From Tetmemena sp. SeJ-2015 (lineage: Eukaryota; Ciliophora; Spirotrichea; Sporadotrichida; Oxytrichidae), in the NCBI GenBank assembly GCA_027382625.1, contig JAJKFJ010022670.1, positions 1 through 64,000 of the forward strand: a stretch of DNA of 64,000 nt, given 5' to 3'. Position numbers and translations under genes: made by a program. Numbering within the stretch: position 1 is the first letter of the stretch; every line of letters begins with the position of its first letter. The notes beneath the pieces were generated by a model that was not told the DNA's origin, ran no database searches, and saw only the letters and a list, made by a program, of their open reading frames with translations. Below, in pieces: positions 42,875-54,599 of this stretch.

Positions 42875-45724
42875 TCATCGGATAACCCAGTTAGTGAAGA
42901 TGGTAATGAGTCTTCCAAGGGCTTTGCCTCTGATGTAATCATTGCTGGCGTTTCAATTTTCAAAAAGCAATATATTTACTGAAGCGTTGACATACTAGAA
43001 GTAAAGGTCAGGAACCTCGTTGGTCACAAAGCCAGTTCCAACTCTAGCTGCCAAGGTTACAAAAAATATGACATATAGGTTGAAGCACCTTCTCCAATTG
43101 CGGTGGTGATGCTGTCGATCAGAGTGTCAAAATATAAAAGCATTCACTATACAAATTCCTACTTATCAAAAGCACTATTTATATAAAATTTGCAAAATTA
43201 TTTGTTTTTGGTGATCAAATCTAATTTTATGTTGAAATTCATTTTCATTATGATTTGATAATATTAACAAAATATAAATTTGAGAATCATTTTTTAAGCT
43301 TGAAAGGAAATTTTATAAGACTAAAAACAATAATCTATAAGAATTATCAATAATAGAAATTCGCATTTTAGAGTAAAAAATGCATATAAAAAAAAAAACA
43401 TTATTTAGATAAAATTAAGAGTTTTTATTTAGAAATCAAATGCGAATCAAATATTTTTACAAAAATTAAAATAATAGAAGTGTTCAAGCTACAGTAGGTT
43501 GAAACTTCAATTTTGATTTTATTAAAATTCTAAAACTGCAGAGATAGAATCCTGAGCATTTTGGATATCTTGAAGAGAGTTAGCCCACACAGTTGGGTTG
43601 TAGATGGTAGTGAGAGAATTGGTAAAGGACTCAGTGGACAGGAGAGCTGTGTTCATAGCAGATGAGCATAAGGTCTCGACTCATTAAAATAATTCTATTT
43701 AGGACAATTAAACCTGAATAATTTTAAGCAATTTTCATATAATTAATTTCTTTATTAATACTTATAATCATGCGAGTCAAACGCGAAATTACTCAAAAAT
43801 AACTACATGATCCATCCTATCTCAGTTTCATTTTGACTCTAAGGTATGGATGTAGTCACCCTTATCAGTAGTAATAGCCAGTTCTCAACATCAACTCCAT
43901 CGCAAAAATGTTGAGAGTGCCAGCGCGCACTATACTCTCGCATTTGAAAGTTGCTTTGCAGATGAGAAAGTTAGGAGTTGCAGCTGTTCCTCATCGCACT
44001 TCTAAGTTTCAAGATGTGCACATCAATTATTTGATTGATCCTCAAACTCTTCGCCACTAAGCGCACTTCAGTTTGGAGTAGCGCGCGAAGATCTTCCATA
44101 GATAGTTTCCTTATCTCAAGATCTCTCCGTAGACTGCAGCAAACATCTATCGTTGAAATGGCATAACGTACAAAACTGTGAATCGAGTGAAGCGCGTTAT
44201 AGACTTCACTAAGCCATTTTATTATAATAATCTGAAATATATTTACGACTAGCTGCTCAGGTGTGAGAGGGATAGCGTGAAGTTTGTATGTGCTGACGAA
44301 GCTGTGTTCACACACAACACCTTCATGAAGAAGAGTTGGTACAAGAAGCACGATAACATAGAAGTTTACGAGTAGAAAGTAAATATAACTACAAGTGCGT
44401 TACTTGCAGGAATCAGCGAAGACTCAGGCTTAGAAGCTTATGTCCTTCATCCTCGCTCTATCAAGCGAGAGCAGTATGTTGCGTTCCTTAAGAAGCTCAG
44501 AGAGAAGATCACAGACGGTGAGATCGTTCTACTCGTTGACAACCTCAGCGTACACAAGACAAGGAAGCGAAGAAGGCATACGCTGAGTTGAACATCACTC
44601 CTGTTTTTAATGTTCCATACTCGCCAGAGTTCAACGGCATTGAGTTTTACTGCTGGAACTTAGTTAAGGGACACTATAAGAAGCTGCTGCTCTATCACTT
44701 GATGCATGATTAAGCTATCGATACAGAGGATTTAATAGTGAGTAGTTGTAAGAGAGTGGAAGAAGAGAAGACAAAGTTATGTGCGAGATAAGGTAGAGTG
44801 AATATTTAGGAAAAGTATTTAAGCTTAACTTAATGACTTAAGTCACTTTTGCTTATCTGGGAAGAAGGGATTCTTAAGAGGTTCCTTTCTCTCTTCTGTT
44901 GGGCCAGATGGACCTAGCTTCCTCATCTTCGAACCTGCTCACGCATCTATGTGCATCTCGTCGTCCCTAAGTTTGTATAGTGATAGACGCTTGCTCACCT
45001 CGATGCTTGTATTTTGCTTCCGTGCTCTGAATACCTTTGCTCTCTCCTTCATTAAGTAGATGCCAGTGCCAGGTTTCTCTACACAGTTAAACTCTAAAAC
45101 TTACTAGAGAAGTAGGGATACTTCTGAAGCTGCTCAAACCATTCGTCGCTGATAACTATTCCTTGCTTCTTTGGGTCGTTCTCCTCTACTTAGAATCTCT
45201 TCCTGTGTGCATCTTCAATGATCTCTTTGAGGTACTCTGCACGTACAGTAGCAAGGACGCCAAAGAAGAACCTTCGTTCTGGCAACTTGTTTGAGAGTTG
45301 TTCACCGTTTAAAAATCAGATGCAACTAAAAAGAGGCCAAAGACACATTCTGATAAGACTTAAGACTTCCTGATTAATTTTTATAACAAGCTGAAAAAGT
45401 ATGCTATATAATAATTGATTACTCATCAAAATAATCTTTTTTATTTGTGCATTAAATCTCCTGGTTGGAACTGAAGAGCATAGACGGCTCCCTGGAATTA
45501 AATTTATTATTTATCAATTTTTGTGAACTTAATATATGGAGGAAGGCGAAAATACCGTATTCGTCAGCAAGAACACCACCTCTCTTCTTGAGAACGCCTC
45601 TCTTGATGGCTTTTTGGGTGTGGTATTCGTGAATTTCGTCAATTCTGTTGATTAGGTCAAGGTTAGCATGTGCAACGGACAAGCTGCCGAGTAAGGCTGC
45701 GAGAACAATGATAAGTTTCTACAT
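42875..45724 (-). CDS. small secreted protein, five IESs
   Basis: ATG at 45722-45724 starts a signal peptide MQKLIIVLAALLGSLSVAHA. The mature part begins NLDLINRIDEIHEYHTQK. After removing five IESs the frame is about 188 aa, ending FTNWVIR at TGA 42875-42877. Segments in order are GIFAFQGAVYALQFQPGDL, SSAMNTALLSTESFTNSL, DTLIDSITTAIGEGAS and YVNASNDYIRGKALGRLI. It is probably secreted or lumenal; no known domain. The segments are collinear on the minus strand. One IES is 1.77 kb and made of transposon remains; the others are 23-400 bp. Confidence 0.8.
42948..42983 (-). other. IES, pointer AACGC (36 bp)
   Basis: GCGTT (plus) at 42948-42952 and 42984-42988. Excision joins DLYFQYVNA to SNDYIRGKALGR and removes a TGA. 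Confidence 0.9.
43054..43076 (-). other. IES, pointer ACCT (23 bp)
   Basis: AGGT (plus) at 43054-43057 and 43077-43080. Excision joins AIGEGAST to LAARVGTGFVTNE. Confidence 0.88.
43132..43527 (-). other. IES, pointer TTT (about 396 bp)
   Basis: AAA (plus) at 43129-43131 and 43525-43527. Excision joins SISAVLEF to DTLIDSITTAIGEG. The interior is extremely AT-rich. The three-base pointer makes the exact edges tentative. Confidence 0.65.
43908..44836 (+). pseudogene. Tc1/mariner-type (TBE-like) DDE transposase
   Basis: ATG 43908. An N-terminal helix-turn-helix region reads FPYLKISPQTAANIYR. The catalytic triad is visible: Asp in VCADEAVF (44295), Asp in LLVDNLSVHKT (44538) and Glu in PYSPEFNGIEF (44642), with about 34 residues between the last two, as in Tc1-type D34E enzymes. 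An in-frame TGA at 44154 and a one-base frame change near 44,560 break it. Gln is encoded by TAA/TAG, so the element is adapted to this nucleus. TBE elements encode a 42-kDa transposase of this class; this copy is about 310 codons. Confidence 0.85.
44939..45312 (-). pseudogene. TBE-like small ORF, convergent to the transposase, 26-nt intron
   Basis: Reads LPERRFFFGVLATVRAEYL, then QGIVISDEWFEQLQKYPYF, then KKPGTGIYLMKERAKVFRAR, ending at TGA 44939-44941. A GTAAGT...GTGTAG intron of 26 nt (45079-45104) must be removed to keep frame. TBE elements have a second ~22-kDa ORF next to the transposase; position and size fit, but identity is from memory of the layout only. The 5' end is missing at about 45,312. 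Confidence 0.6.
45494..45540 (-). other. IES, pointer TTCC (47 bp)
   Basis: GGAA (plus) at 45494-45497 and 45541-45544. Excision joins ADEYGIFAF to QGAVYALQFQPGD. A GT...CAG reading as an intron gives the wrong frame. Confidence 0.88.
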
Positions 45725-45903
45725 ATTTATTATTTTTTATTATATAGTAGCAATTTTAATTAAAAGTGATTGATTAAATAATAAATGGAGAGTTGCAAAT
45801 TTGTGTCAGTTGATATCACTGATTCACCCCTGATCTGCAGCTTTTTTTATATAAAAAAAATTAATATGAGTTCTTCTTTAACCATATCAAAAGCACCTCT
45901 CAT

Positions 45904-48900
45904 TCAAGAGATATGACTCATGCAATCTTCATCTTCTTCCATTTCATTTTCATCTGAACTTGTGTAGCGTATAACTCTGTATTGAGCGCTCCCACACCAA
46001 TTTGTAAGAATAAAAAGTTCTTAGAATTTCATGACGAATCGAATTGTCTTATAATTATTTAAATCTAAGATACTTCAGCTGCCACTAATTTATTCTATGC
46101 TAATTTAATAATTAATTTAATTCTATTTTATATTAAATTCTCAGCTATAATATCACAGAAATAATTACTTAGAATTAAAGGATAAAATTTAATTAAATGA
46201 GAATCAATTATTTTTGTAATATAGAGCGTATTTAGATTCTTAATCTAAAATTAAAGGGTATTGGGGAACATTCACGCAATCTAATCTGAGGAATTGAGGC
46301 TAAATATAATATTGGGCACTACTACTATACCCTAATTGTTTAAATATTGTAAGTTGGTAATTGAAATTTTAACTACAGACAGATCAGTATTCAAAATTAA
46401 CATTTATAAAACTTCAAGAATCAATTAGAAAGAATTAGTTACTAAGAAAAACTAATAAAAGCATTTAATATAGATGCTTACTTTTTTAATGAATAATATT
46501 GAAAACCTATCATAGCTTGTGCAGGATACTTAAATTCATATCTTAAAATTTAAACTATGATTAGGATTGATTACCTGAAAGCTTGAAAAGTGCTTAATTT
46601 AATTCGATATGGTTGCTTTAATAAGCTTCAGATAATATGAGTATTATTTGGAGAAGAGTCTTTAGTCTTTGAGATAGTGGATGTCTAAATTTGACTGGGA
46701 GAATTGGCTTCCTCTTAGATTGGTTTCCTTGAGTCGAATATCTTAGTTAGCCTTCTCTGGTTATAGTTATCAAATCTTCGCTATAAGTTAATATTATCCG
46801 TTCAGCCCCAATTTTTCAGAAACTTTTCAGTCTCCTTCTGTAAAGCCTGGACGAACGAGGATGAAACACTTGCCTTCTGTGTTAAAACTTGGTACTCTAA
46901 GCGCTCCTTGTCGAGTATTGCTAGAAAAATGCCAAAAAAAAGTAATTTTACTTTATTAAATCCCACAATTGTAGGGAAATTTATGAATTTGAACCTGCCA
47001 ATTATGGATGATTTTGAAGCCACTTCTCTAAAGTTCAGTAAAAAGACTGAAAAACAGTGGCTACTTACTGGACAAGCTGGCTTCCTAGCCAGTAGTCAAA
47101 AATCGGGGCTGAACGTATAATAGTGCTCTTGCGACTCTTGGGGTCCTTGGCGATAGAGTTTGATAGATTGATTTGAGATATTGACTAATTGCTATGGAGG
47201 CAGGAGGGATCCTGATCTTGCCCGCCCTGTTCGTTATTCAACAGAGATAAAATTACACTATTATGGCGGTTAGACACCTCTGAGTTTTAAAACTGATGAG
47301 TCATATTGCTGATGTCTCTCAAATCAAGTTTATGATATATAATAATGCGCTAAAATATAACTCTAACAGAGATAGCAGTCGAAGGATTATAAATATATCG
47401 AAACAGATCTAAAAAGAAAAATATAGGCTTTTATTTAATCCAGAAGGAAAATAAAAAATTTAAAATAAAATATTACTTTCAAAATCTCGCCAAAGCTTGA
47501 CTAAAATGCCTTTTTCTAATGAGGAACTATATTTTAAGATGAAAGCTGTTTGTATATATTTTAGAATTTATATAATCTTTAATTAACTTATTAGAGCATA
47601 AATGTATTTTAGTGGGAAAGCCATTTAAAATTAAACTCTAGCTCAGCAAAATTCAGATCACTTTGATTATTTTATGGGATTTTTATGATATGTAAATTAA
47701 TAAAAAAAGATTCTTGTCTGTGATTGAGTTAGATGAAAAGTTAAAGCCTTTGTTCTATTTGATGAGCCCATCTACTTGAGTATATTCTTGAATATTTACC
47801 CTAGCTTGCTAATCTTAATCCTGACTCACAGCGGAATGAATATTGCTCAAAGGAATTTCAACATTTTGAGTTTCGATATAAGAAGATTCACTCTTTAAAC
47901 TGCTCGAAGCATGCCTCTTTTATAGAGAGCTTTACTTTATTTTACATAATAAATTACAATAAAATAGGATTTGACTTTGATAGGCTTTTATTTGTCGAAC
48001 TCATTTCCTCTTTATCTCGCTTTAATACAATAAATTTAATATTTTTCGAATAATAAAGTCTATAATTTCATTTAAAATAAATTCTAAGCTTTTGTTATTA
48101 ACTCTATAATAGATAAGTTCTTCATCAATAAATTTTAAATTAATTTAAGTATCTTTAATTTTTGAGAGAATTATATCAAATTGTTTATAATTTCCTCTTA
48201 ATTTTTCTTTTGAAACAAAAACTGCTTGATAATTAGACTTTTTTTTTAACAAAGTTTAAAATAGATTACTCATAATTTAATATGTCTTTAATTTTAAAAA
48301 GATTCTGAAATTAAAGAGTTTAGCTCTATTATTGAGGTTTATTTTTAGCTTTTTTATAATTAAAATGGCATGCATTACAAATATAGATAATCATGAGCTT
48401 CTTTTTTTAATTCCTTATTTTTAAATGATATAGGACACATTAACAGCTAGTAGTCCTCATATTTAACAAAAATAAAATGACTCTATAAAATTTTCAATGC
48501 TTTAATGATTTTTAATTTAAGCTTTAATGGACTAGAAAATAACCTGATATCTTCTTTTCTGAGAGTAACTTGACTTCCTAATTTGGAAAATTTGCCGCTC
48601 TTATTTTAAAATTAAGCTTCTTCCAAATTTTACGTACTCTTTGTCACATTTGAAGCATTTTATTTGCTAAAGTCTTGCAAAAGCATTTTAGTATTGTGCT
48701 CCAAAATTAAGCTAAAATAAACAGCACCTCTTTATAATTAATTTCATTGACGATGGAAGTAAAAATAAGTTATGTCTTTAATGTTTTGAAGTATTCCTTG
48801 CAAGTCTATTTATATCTGCCTCTGTTTTTTCTACAAGGTTATTGTATTTCTTTTTTAATTCCTTGGTTTTTGATAGCGATTAATTAATATCTACTAAGCG

Positions 48901-49900
48901 GGAACCTAATTTTTTAAAAGGCTTTCAATTTGCATTTTTTCATCTTCCTCTTTAGAAATGCAAGTGTTAAGCTCTACTCTCGCAGCCTTAACTTGAGTCA
49001 TCTTGCTCAAAAGTATGGTGGAATGAATGTTTAGCTTTGAGTCTTCAACCATCTTTTGTATCTATTCCTCTGAGATAAATAGAAAAATTACATAGAATTA
49101 AATAGATCAAATAGAAATGAGATTTTCGAGGGCCCTTAAAATTTCAAGACATTGCATTTATCGAATGGAAAGAATAATGAATCATTATTTTTTATTTGGG
49201 TTGATTTTCGGTGTTTGATTTTAAAGCTTATTGGGGCTCATTTTGAGTTGTTGGCTAGACACTATCTATATTACTACTCTTAATATTGAGAGATCCAATT
49301 CGCTATTATCTTTTTCTGAGGTGGAAACTGTTTCGAAGACGAAATGAGGACGCCTGAGCGAAGTCCTCTTAACTTTTGAATTTAGTAATTATAAAAAAAA
49401 ACTTTTAGAATCATCTTCACGCGAGAAATGGCTAGCGCTACTTTGATTGATAGATTACTGAGACTGCTTATGAAATCTCCCTCTTTTGACGTCAGGAGAT
49501 GGGAGTGGTAACGTTTGGGTAAGTCCTATACTAGACTCCTTTTTTGAAAAAATTTAATATATAAAAAGTAAAATTATATTGCATTGAACTAAGGTTAGCC
49601 TTACCAGCCCTTATTGAAAAACTATCTGGTGATTTAAGAACCTGGAGTCTAACTCATCACATTATAGATAAGACTTTTATTATAATATAAAATCGAAAGT
49701 GCCTGTCTACCCCGGTGAGAATTTGAATCTTGATGGGCAGTTTGAATTTTATTAGATAGGTGATTGGTGAAGGTAAACTGGTCAGTTTTCCTTTTGATAG
49801 AGGTTTGCAGGCTCTGAGGAAGAATGCTCTCGTCCTCTATCGATGTAATTGAACTTTGCAAATTCAAGTCTCGTTTTTAAACTTGCTAAAGCCTCTACAT
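45904..49900 (-). CDS. coiled-coil family gene A
   Basis: ATG at 49898-49900 (MQRLQQVQKRDLNLQSSIT). Segments in order are: SIKRKTDQFTFTNHLSNK; LTQTLPLPSPDVKRGRFH; SEEQIQKMVEDSKLNIHS; the family core KLGSRLVDINQSLSKTKEL...NNLVEKTEADINRLARN (48.75-48.95 kb); ESSYIETQNVEIPLSNIH; NEQGGQDQDPSCLHSNQS; then, across MITE copy 2, NLQRRFDNYNQRRLTKIF. A C-terminal piece, YRVIRYTSSDENEMEEDED, ends at TGA 45904-45906. Long AT-rich gaps between segments are IESs. Linking all segments into one gene rests on strand, order and frame. Probably a structural coiled-coil protein. Confidence 0.55.
46792..47122 (-). mobile_element. 330-bp MITE-like element, copy 2, inside gene A
   Basis: The inverted terminal repeats match copy 1. 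Flanking TAATA (plus) is present on both sides; removing the element leaves one copy and joins PKSRKSTI to NLQRRFDNYNQRRL on the minus strand in frame. The internal frame ends SSSFVQALQKETEKFLKNWG with TGA in the terminal repeat; a 4-base deletion relative to copy 1 shifts its upstream part. Confidence 0.88.
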
Positions 49901-50842
49901 TCTAATTAAGTTATTTAATTTATAATTAATAAACCTATTTAGCATTTTAAAATCTCAATTTATATATAAATGAATATTAACAGATTTTGGTATTGAAGTT
50001 CTTATTTATTATTTGAGTTGTATATACAAACATTACTTAACATTTACTTTTCTTGGGATAATTTTCTTAATTCGTAATAATTAAAAAAATGCATTTTTAA
50101 TTTTATAACTTAATGAATAAAATTCAAATGATTAATTTGAAATTCTATATTTACTATAAGAATTGGGTTTAGCACTCTAAATTTTTAGTCTTAAAGAGAT
50201 AACTTATTGATAGATATGCAATATGAAATAGAAACACTTCAAATACTTGAACTTTTTTACTTATTGTAAAGTCCATCATAAAAAACTCTAATCAGATTAT
50301 TTCCTTTGTGTTAACTTATATTTGCATCATGGGAGATTTATATATCATATAAATATGGCAAGTCTGTTTGGATTTTTTAAAAATTCGACTGAATTAGTAA
50401 CTGAGTTGCTTTTATAATATTTTACAAAAATGGAAAAATAAATATGAGATAAAAACTAAGTTTTTTCTCATGAATAAAAATTGCAGGTTTTGGCTTTAAA
50501 AATAAATTATTGCTACTGAGAAGAGGATATGCTATATTGTTAAATTCATTATCAGGTTAGAATAATTTATAAATACTTTTATAATGAGTATTTTTCTTTA
50601 TGCCTATTTCAATATACAAAGATGAACATTAAATCAAACTTAAAATCTACGCATTTGTATAGAATTAAAAACTTAAAGAGAATAATTCACTTCAGGATCC
50701 AATTTGAAGAGATTAAATAAAATTAAGTTTCACTCTCCTTAATAAATTATTTGGGTCATATTCTATTATTTGGCTAATGAAAGAATGAAAATTTCACAAT
50801 ACTCCTTAAAATTAGAAATTTTTGGTAGGAGGCCCTCCATCT

Positions 50843-52767
50843 TCAAATTAAATAAGCTATAGATTAATTATCTTGTTTAGGATAGATATTTGGTGTTTCA
50901 TAGTTAGTCATTTGAGAGCTCATCATAGATCCTTCGTCGTTTTTTTGCTTTGCTTTAATCTATATTTATCTTTATAAAATTTAATTTAACTACTTGCTGA
51001 GGTGCTAGAGACATCTATCCAAGAAGATTATTAAAGTGAAAAATAATATCTCATAATAAAATTCCTTAGGGGTTTAAACAGCACTTATAATCGTTTTCTT
51101 AGCTTTATTGTTTGAGAATGATCCCCTTCGGCTTCTTATTTTTAAAATCTTTCCTGGAGAGGATTGCTCTTTAAATATAAACTTTAGATAATTTTAAAGT
51201 GAAATAAATATCACATTGCTAAACGTGATCGAAGGTTGAGAAAATAGAACCTTAAGCTTGACTAAATGTAGTTTCTAACTTGAAGTCAGCTTTAATCTTT
51301 AACGCATCTTTTTGATTGCTTTGCTTTTTCCAATCTTTAATTTCTCTAATGGTTAAAATAAATCGGGATCGAATGGAGCAATTGGATTAGAGGTTGCATT
51401 TTATTTTGAAGAGTGCTCACCCTTTTCTATGGTTTTGATTTCTGACTCAAGAATGAAATTTGCTAAAGTATTTGCCAAATAATAATGGATTATTTGCAGT
51501 CTCTGTTGAAGTGACAAGTCTGTGAATATCTGTTTCTGTCCTCTTGATAAGTTTGTTGTATTGATCCCTCACAGTGTAAGCTTACTCAAGTTACGAGTTT
51601 AACTCGCTTAAGCGGCTTGCGAGCTTACTCAGCTCATCTTCTATGCTTTGCTTTTCATACTCTTCAAATCATAATCATCATCATTATATATAAGTTAATT
51701 TGATAATCTTCAACTTGGATCTCATCTTGCAAGCTTTATCTTGCTTCCCGAGCGACATTTAGGTTTGTGCAAAACCTGTCACTCAAAAAATTAAGCTGTA
51801 ACATGAGTTTATATGTGCTAGTTTATGCCTCATTGCATTTTATTTGACTGGATATTTTGAAAGGAGTGGAATTTGCAATCTTCTATATGTAATCTGCATC
51901 CTGAGCACGCATTGAGTATTATGCAGTAGGAATCAGGCTCATAGCTTATTACAATTGCTATTAACCTCCTCGAAAGAAAGCATTATTTTTATTTTAATGG
52001 AATTTAATAGATCTATGAAATTTGTTTGGAAAATTTAATTTATGAGAATAAAGCTGCAGACTAGAGATCCTTATGCGGAGCTGGACTTTAATATTCTTGT
52101 AAATCTTACTGAGTTTTATCATAGAAGAAGCTGCTCATAGGATTTAAATTGGTTAAAATATAAAACTGATAATTTGTATATTGAATTTTTCTTTCTTGCA
52201 TAAGAGTGGCTATTTTATTCGATTTTTCTCCCTGTCTCACTAATCTTGCTGGAATGAGACTTTTGGTAGGCGGGATTTGACCTATTGATAAGAGTTTTAA
52301 CTTTCTTTATAGGGGGCTCGTTTTTAGTTTGGTCTTTGCTAGCAATGGAGATGTCTTTATCGTCTCCACTTCTGCCACTGTTTCTCTTTAAATATAAGTT
52401 TTAGGTGTATATTTGATTGAATCTCGATGATCCTCGAGGGCTGTTTTTAAAAGTTGGATAAGAGCTGAGAGATTGGGAGGACTGGGGCTTTAGAGTCCGA
52501 TTTAGGCCAGGCGACGGTAAATCTGGCAGCACCTACAAATATAATGTCAAGACAAAATCCAATTCTCAAATATTATAGTTGGCATCTTAAGTTGACATCC
52601 TAGCAATTATTCTCCTGTGAGCTTTTTAACTTGCAGTATCAAAATTCTGGTTGCCCTTGTTGCTAGCTGAAATAAAAAAAAACTGAAGATTTGATCTCAG
52701 GCACAACTGAAGAAGCAATAGGCTGAGTAATTTGAGAAGAAGTTCGGTGATGCGTGGCTCTTTTCAT
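50843..52767 (-). CDS. coiled-coil family gene B
   Basis: ATG at 52765-52767 (MKRATHHRTSSQITQPIA). Segments follow: LPDLPSPGLNRTLKPQSS (like LPLPSPDVKRGRFH of gene A), QTKNEPPIKKVKTLINRS, LNFLSDRFCTNLNVAREA and the core KLASRLSELNSQLEQAYT...NKLIKRTETDIHRLVTS. Further on come FQPLEKLKIGKSKAIKKM and MMSSQMTNYETPNIYPKQ, to TGA 50843-50845. IESs between segments are unresolved. Same strand and order as gene A. Confidence 0.55.
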
Positions 52768-53269
52768 AATAATTTTAATACTCTTTACTTGTTATTATAT
52801 TTTAGTTGTTCTCAATAAATTATATGCTTCTTTTAAGGTCTGACATTTCAAGTTGCTTTTTTAAATAAATTATGGGATAAAATGCGAATAATTTATTTCC
52901 CTCTTCTCAATGCAATTTAGTCATAAAGAAGAAAATCATCATGAATCTGTCATTCATTCTATGAAGAAAAATTTAGGAATTTCTTTTAATGTCTAAGTTG
53001 AAATTTCATCATAAAAATATTCTTATTAAGTTATTTAAATAAAAATTGATCAACTCTGCTTTGAAAAATATTTTAAATCCTCGAAGATAATTATTTTGGA
53101 AAGAGTAGAAATAATTTTGAAACTAAAGAATAGCTCATTAAGAAATATTTTGTGATTGTTTTTATGTCAATCAAAAAGCTTAAAGATATAATTTGTTCGC
53201 AAGGCAGCTATTAAACCAAGGACTTTCTAATTCATTAAACTATAGTTATTTAATTGTCAAAATGCATCA

Positions 53270-54470
53270 AGCATAAACGATGTAGTTATGGAAGCATTTA
53301 CTAACTTGTTAATGTCGTTTTCAGTTCTCTATATGAGAGTATTATACCTCTCTTTCAGTTTTTTGTTTTCACCTAAAGACTTCTATAACTTATCCAAATG
53401 CTCTTATAGCGAACTTAATTGCTCTATAATTTTATTGCGTTCACTTTCTTAATACTAAAATAAAGCTAATTAAATGATTATTTAATTTTAAAAGATAACT
53501 ATTCTTCCTTGTCAATTTCATTTTGCAGGTTAGTTTTTAGACTTTGTAAATTCTAGAAATTATTTTAAAATCTTATAGATGATTTGCAGAGCATGGAGTC
53601 TTTCAAAATAGTTTTGAGTTTCAAATCTTCAACACCACCAACGTCTTCTCTCCTATTATAAAATAAGTATTTTAGCTTCTTTCATTCTTTTGGTCTGTAA
53701 CAAAAAAGTATAAAAATAATTATGATAAAAAATTATTTGAATACTATGTAAGTGTGTTTTTGAAAAATGTCTGCTTCACTGTTTTGGGATTGAGTGGAGT
53801 TTGAGACTCTTGCTACTCTAGAATCAGCTCTTAGTTAAAGTTGTTCATATAGTTCTTAAAAAAATATTATAATCCATAAATTTATTAAATTCAATTATAT
53901 TCTGGTTTAAAAATAAGATACAATTATTATATTGAGGAGTATAAAATTATTTCCTATATAAGGAAGTATATTTATCTAAGCTGATTAATATATATAATAG
54001 CTCTGTTCCATTTGTAAGCAAATTTGTAAGTAAAAGATTTAATATAAGTTATATTTCGTAATTAAGTTCTTTTTCCTGATATCAACAAATGGCATAAAAA
54101 TTGAGATATTTAAGCATCTGAGTTGAGCTCATGCGAATTTATCTCAACGTATTACCTTGAATTTGATTAAGCTAGTCACTAAACTTTCTTCCCTTAACTT
54201 CGGCCTTAGAATCTATAGTGTCAACAAAAAATATTAAAAATATAGAAGACATTTAATCTATTTATCATGTGCTTGAATAAGTGAAATATAAGTAAGTGAA
54301 AGAATCTAGATTGATTATTTAATTTGAGTGTCTGATTGTTTTCTGACTTTTGGGAGGGGATGCGTTTTTGTTTAGTTATCTCCTTAGAGGGGACTGAAAT
54401 AACTGCTTGAGTGTTGGTCTCTCAAAAGAGTTGGAGTTTGAATTTCAGAGTCAATAACATTCTCAAATAA
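53270..54470 (-). CDS. coiled-coil family gene C (partial)
   Basis: Segments are ENVIDSEIQTPTLLRDQH, EVKGRKFSDQLNQIQGNT, NQELILEQQESQTPLNPK, VGGVEDLKLKTILKDSML and the core SSLQEHLDKLQKSLGENKKL...NTLIQRTENDINKLVNAS. The EQQESQTPLNPK block matches EQHETQTPLQPR in gene D, and LKLKTIL matches VKLKTLV in D. The start codon and C-terminus were not located; the downstream half is missing or lies in AT-rich sequence. Confidence 0.5.
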
Positions 54471-54599
54471 ATATGATTTAGATATATTTATAGCTTTTTA
54501 CATAAATTAATAAAAAGGATAAATTTAGAAAGATAAAATAAAATTTTATGAAGAGTACTGATTGGAGAAAGAAGCTTAATTAAGGTCTGGAACAGCAGA

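Larger units (their letters stand above)
43682..45455 (-). mobile_element. 1.77-kb IES derived from a TBE/Tc1-like transposon, pointer TTA
   Basis: TAA (plus) at 43679-43681 and 45453-45455. Excision joins QFQPGDL to CSSAMNTALLSTESF. The insert carries a broken DDE transposase and a convergent small ORF, so this IES is a decayed transposon inside a coding region. No telomere-like ends remain. Confidence 0.75.

Noticed and set aside
43971..44351. Minus-strand 126-codon open frame
   Set aside because: It is antisense to the transposase, whose plus-strand frame has the DDE residues and Gln-reassigned codons.
45494..45540. Insert in the secreted gene as a GT...CAG intron
   Set aside because: Splicing at available GT/AG sites gives the wrong frame. 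The TTCC pointer gives the right one.
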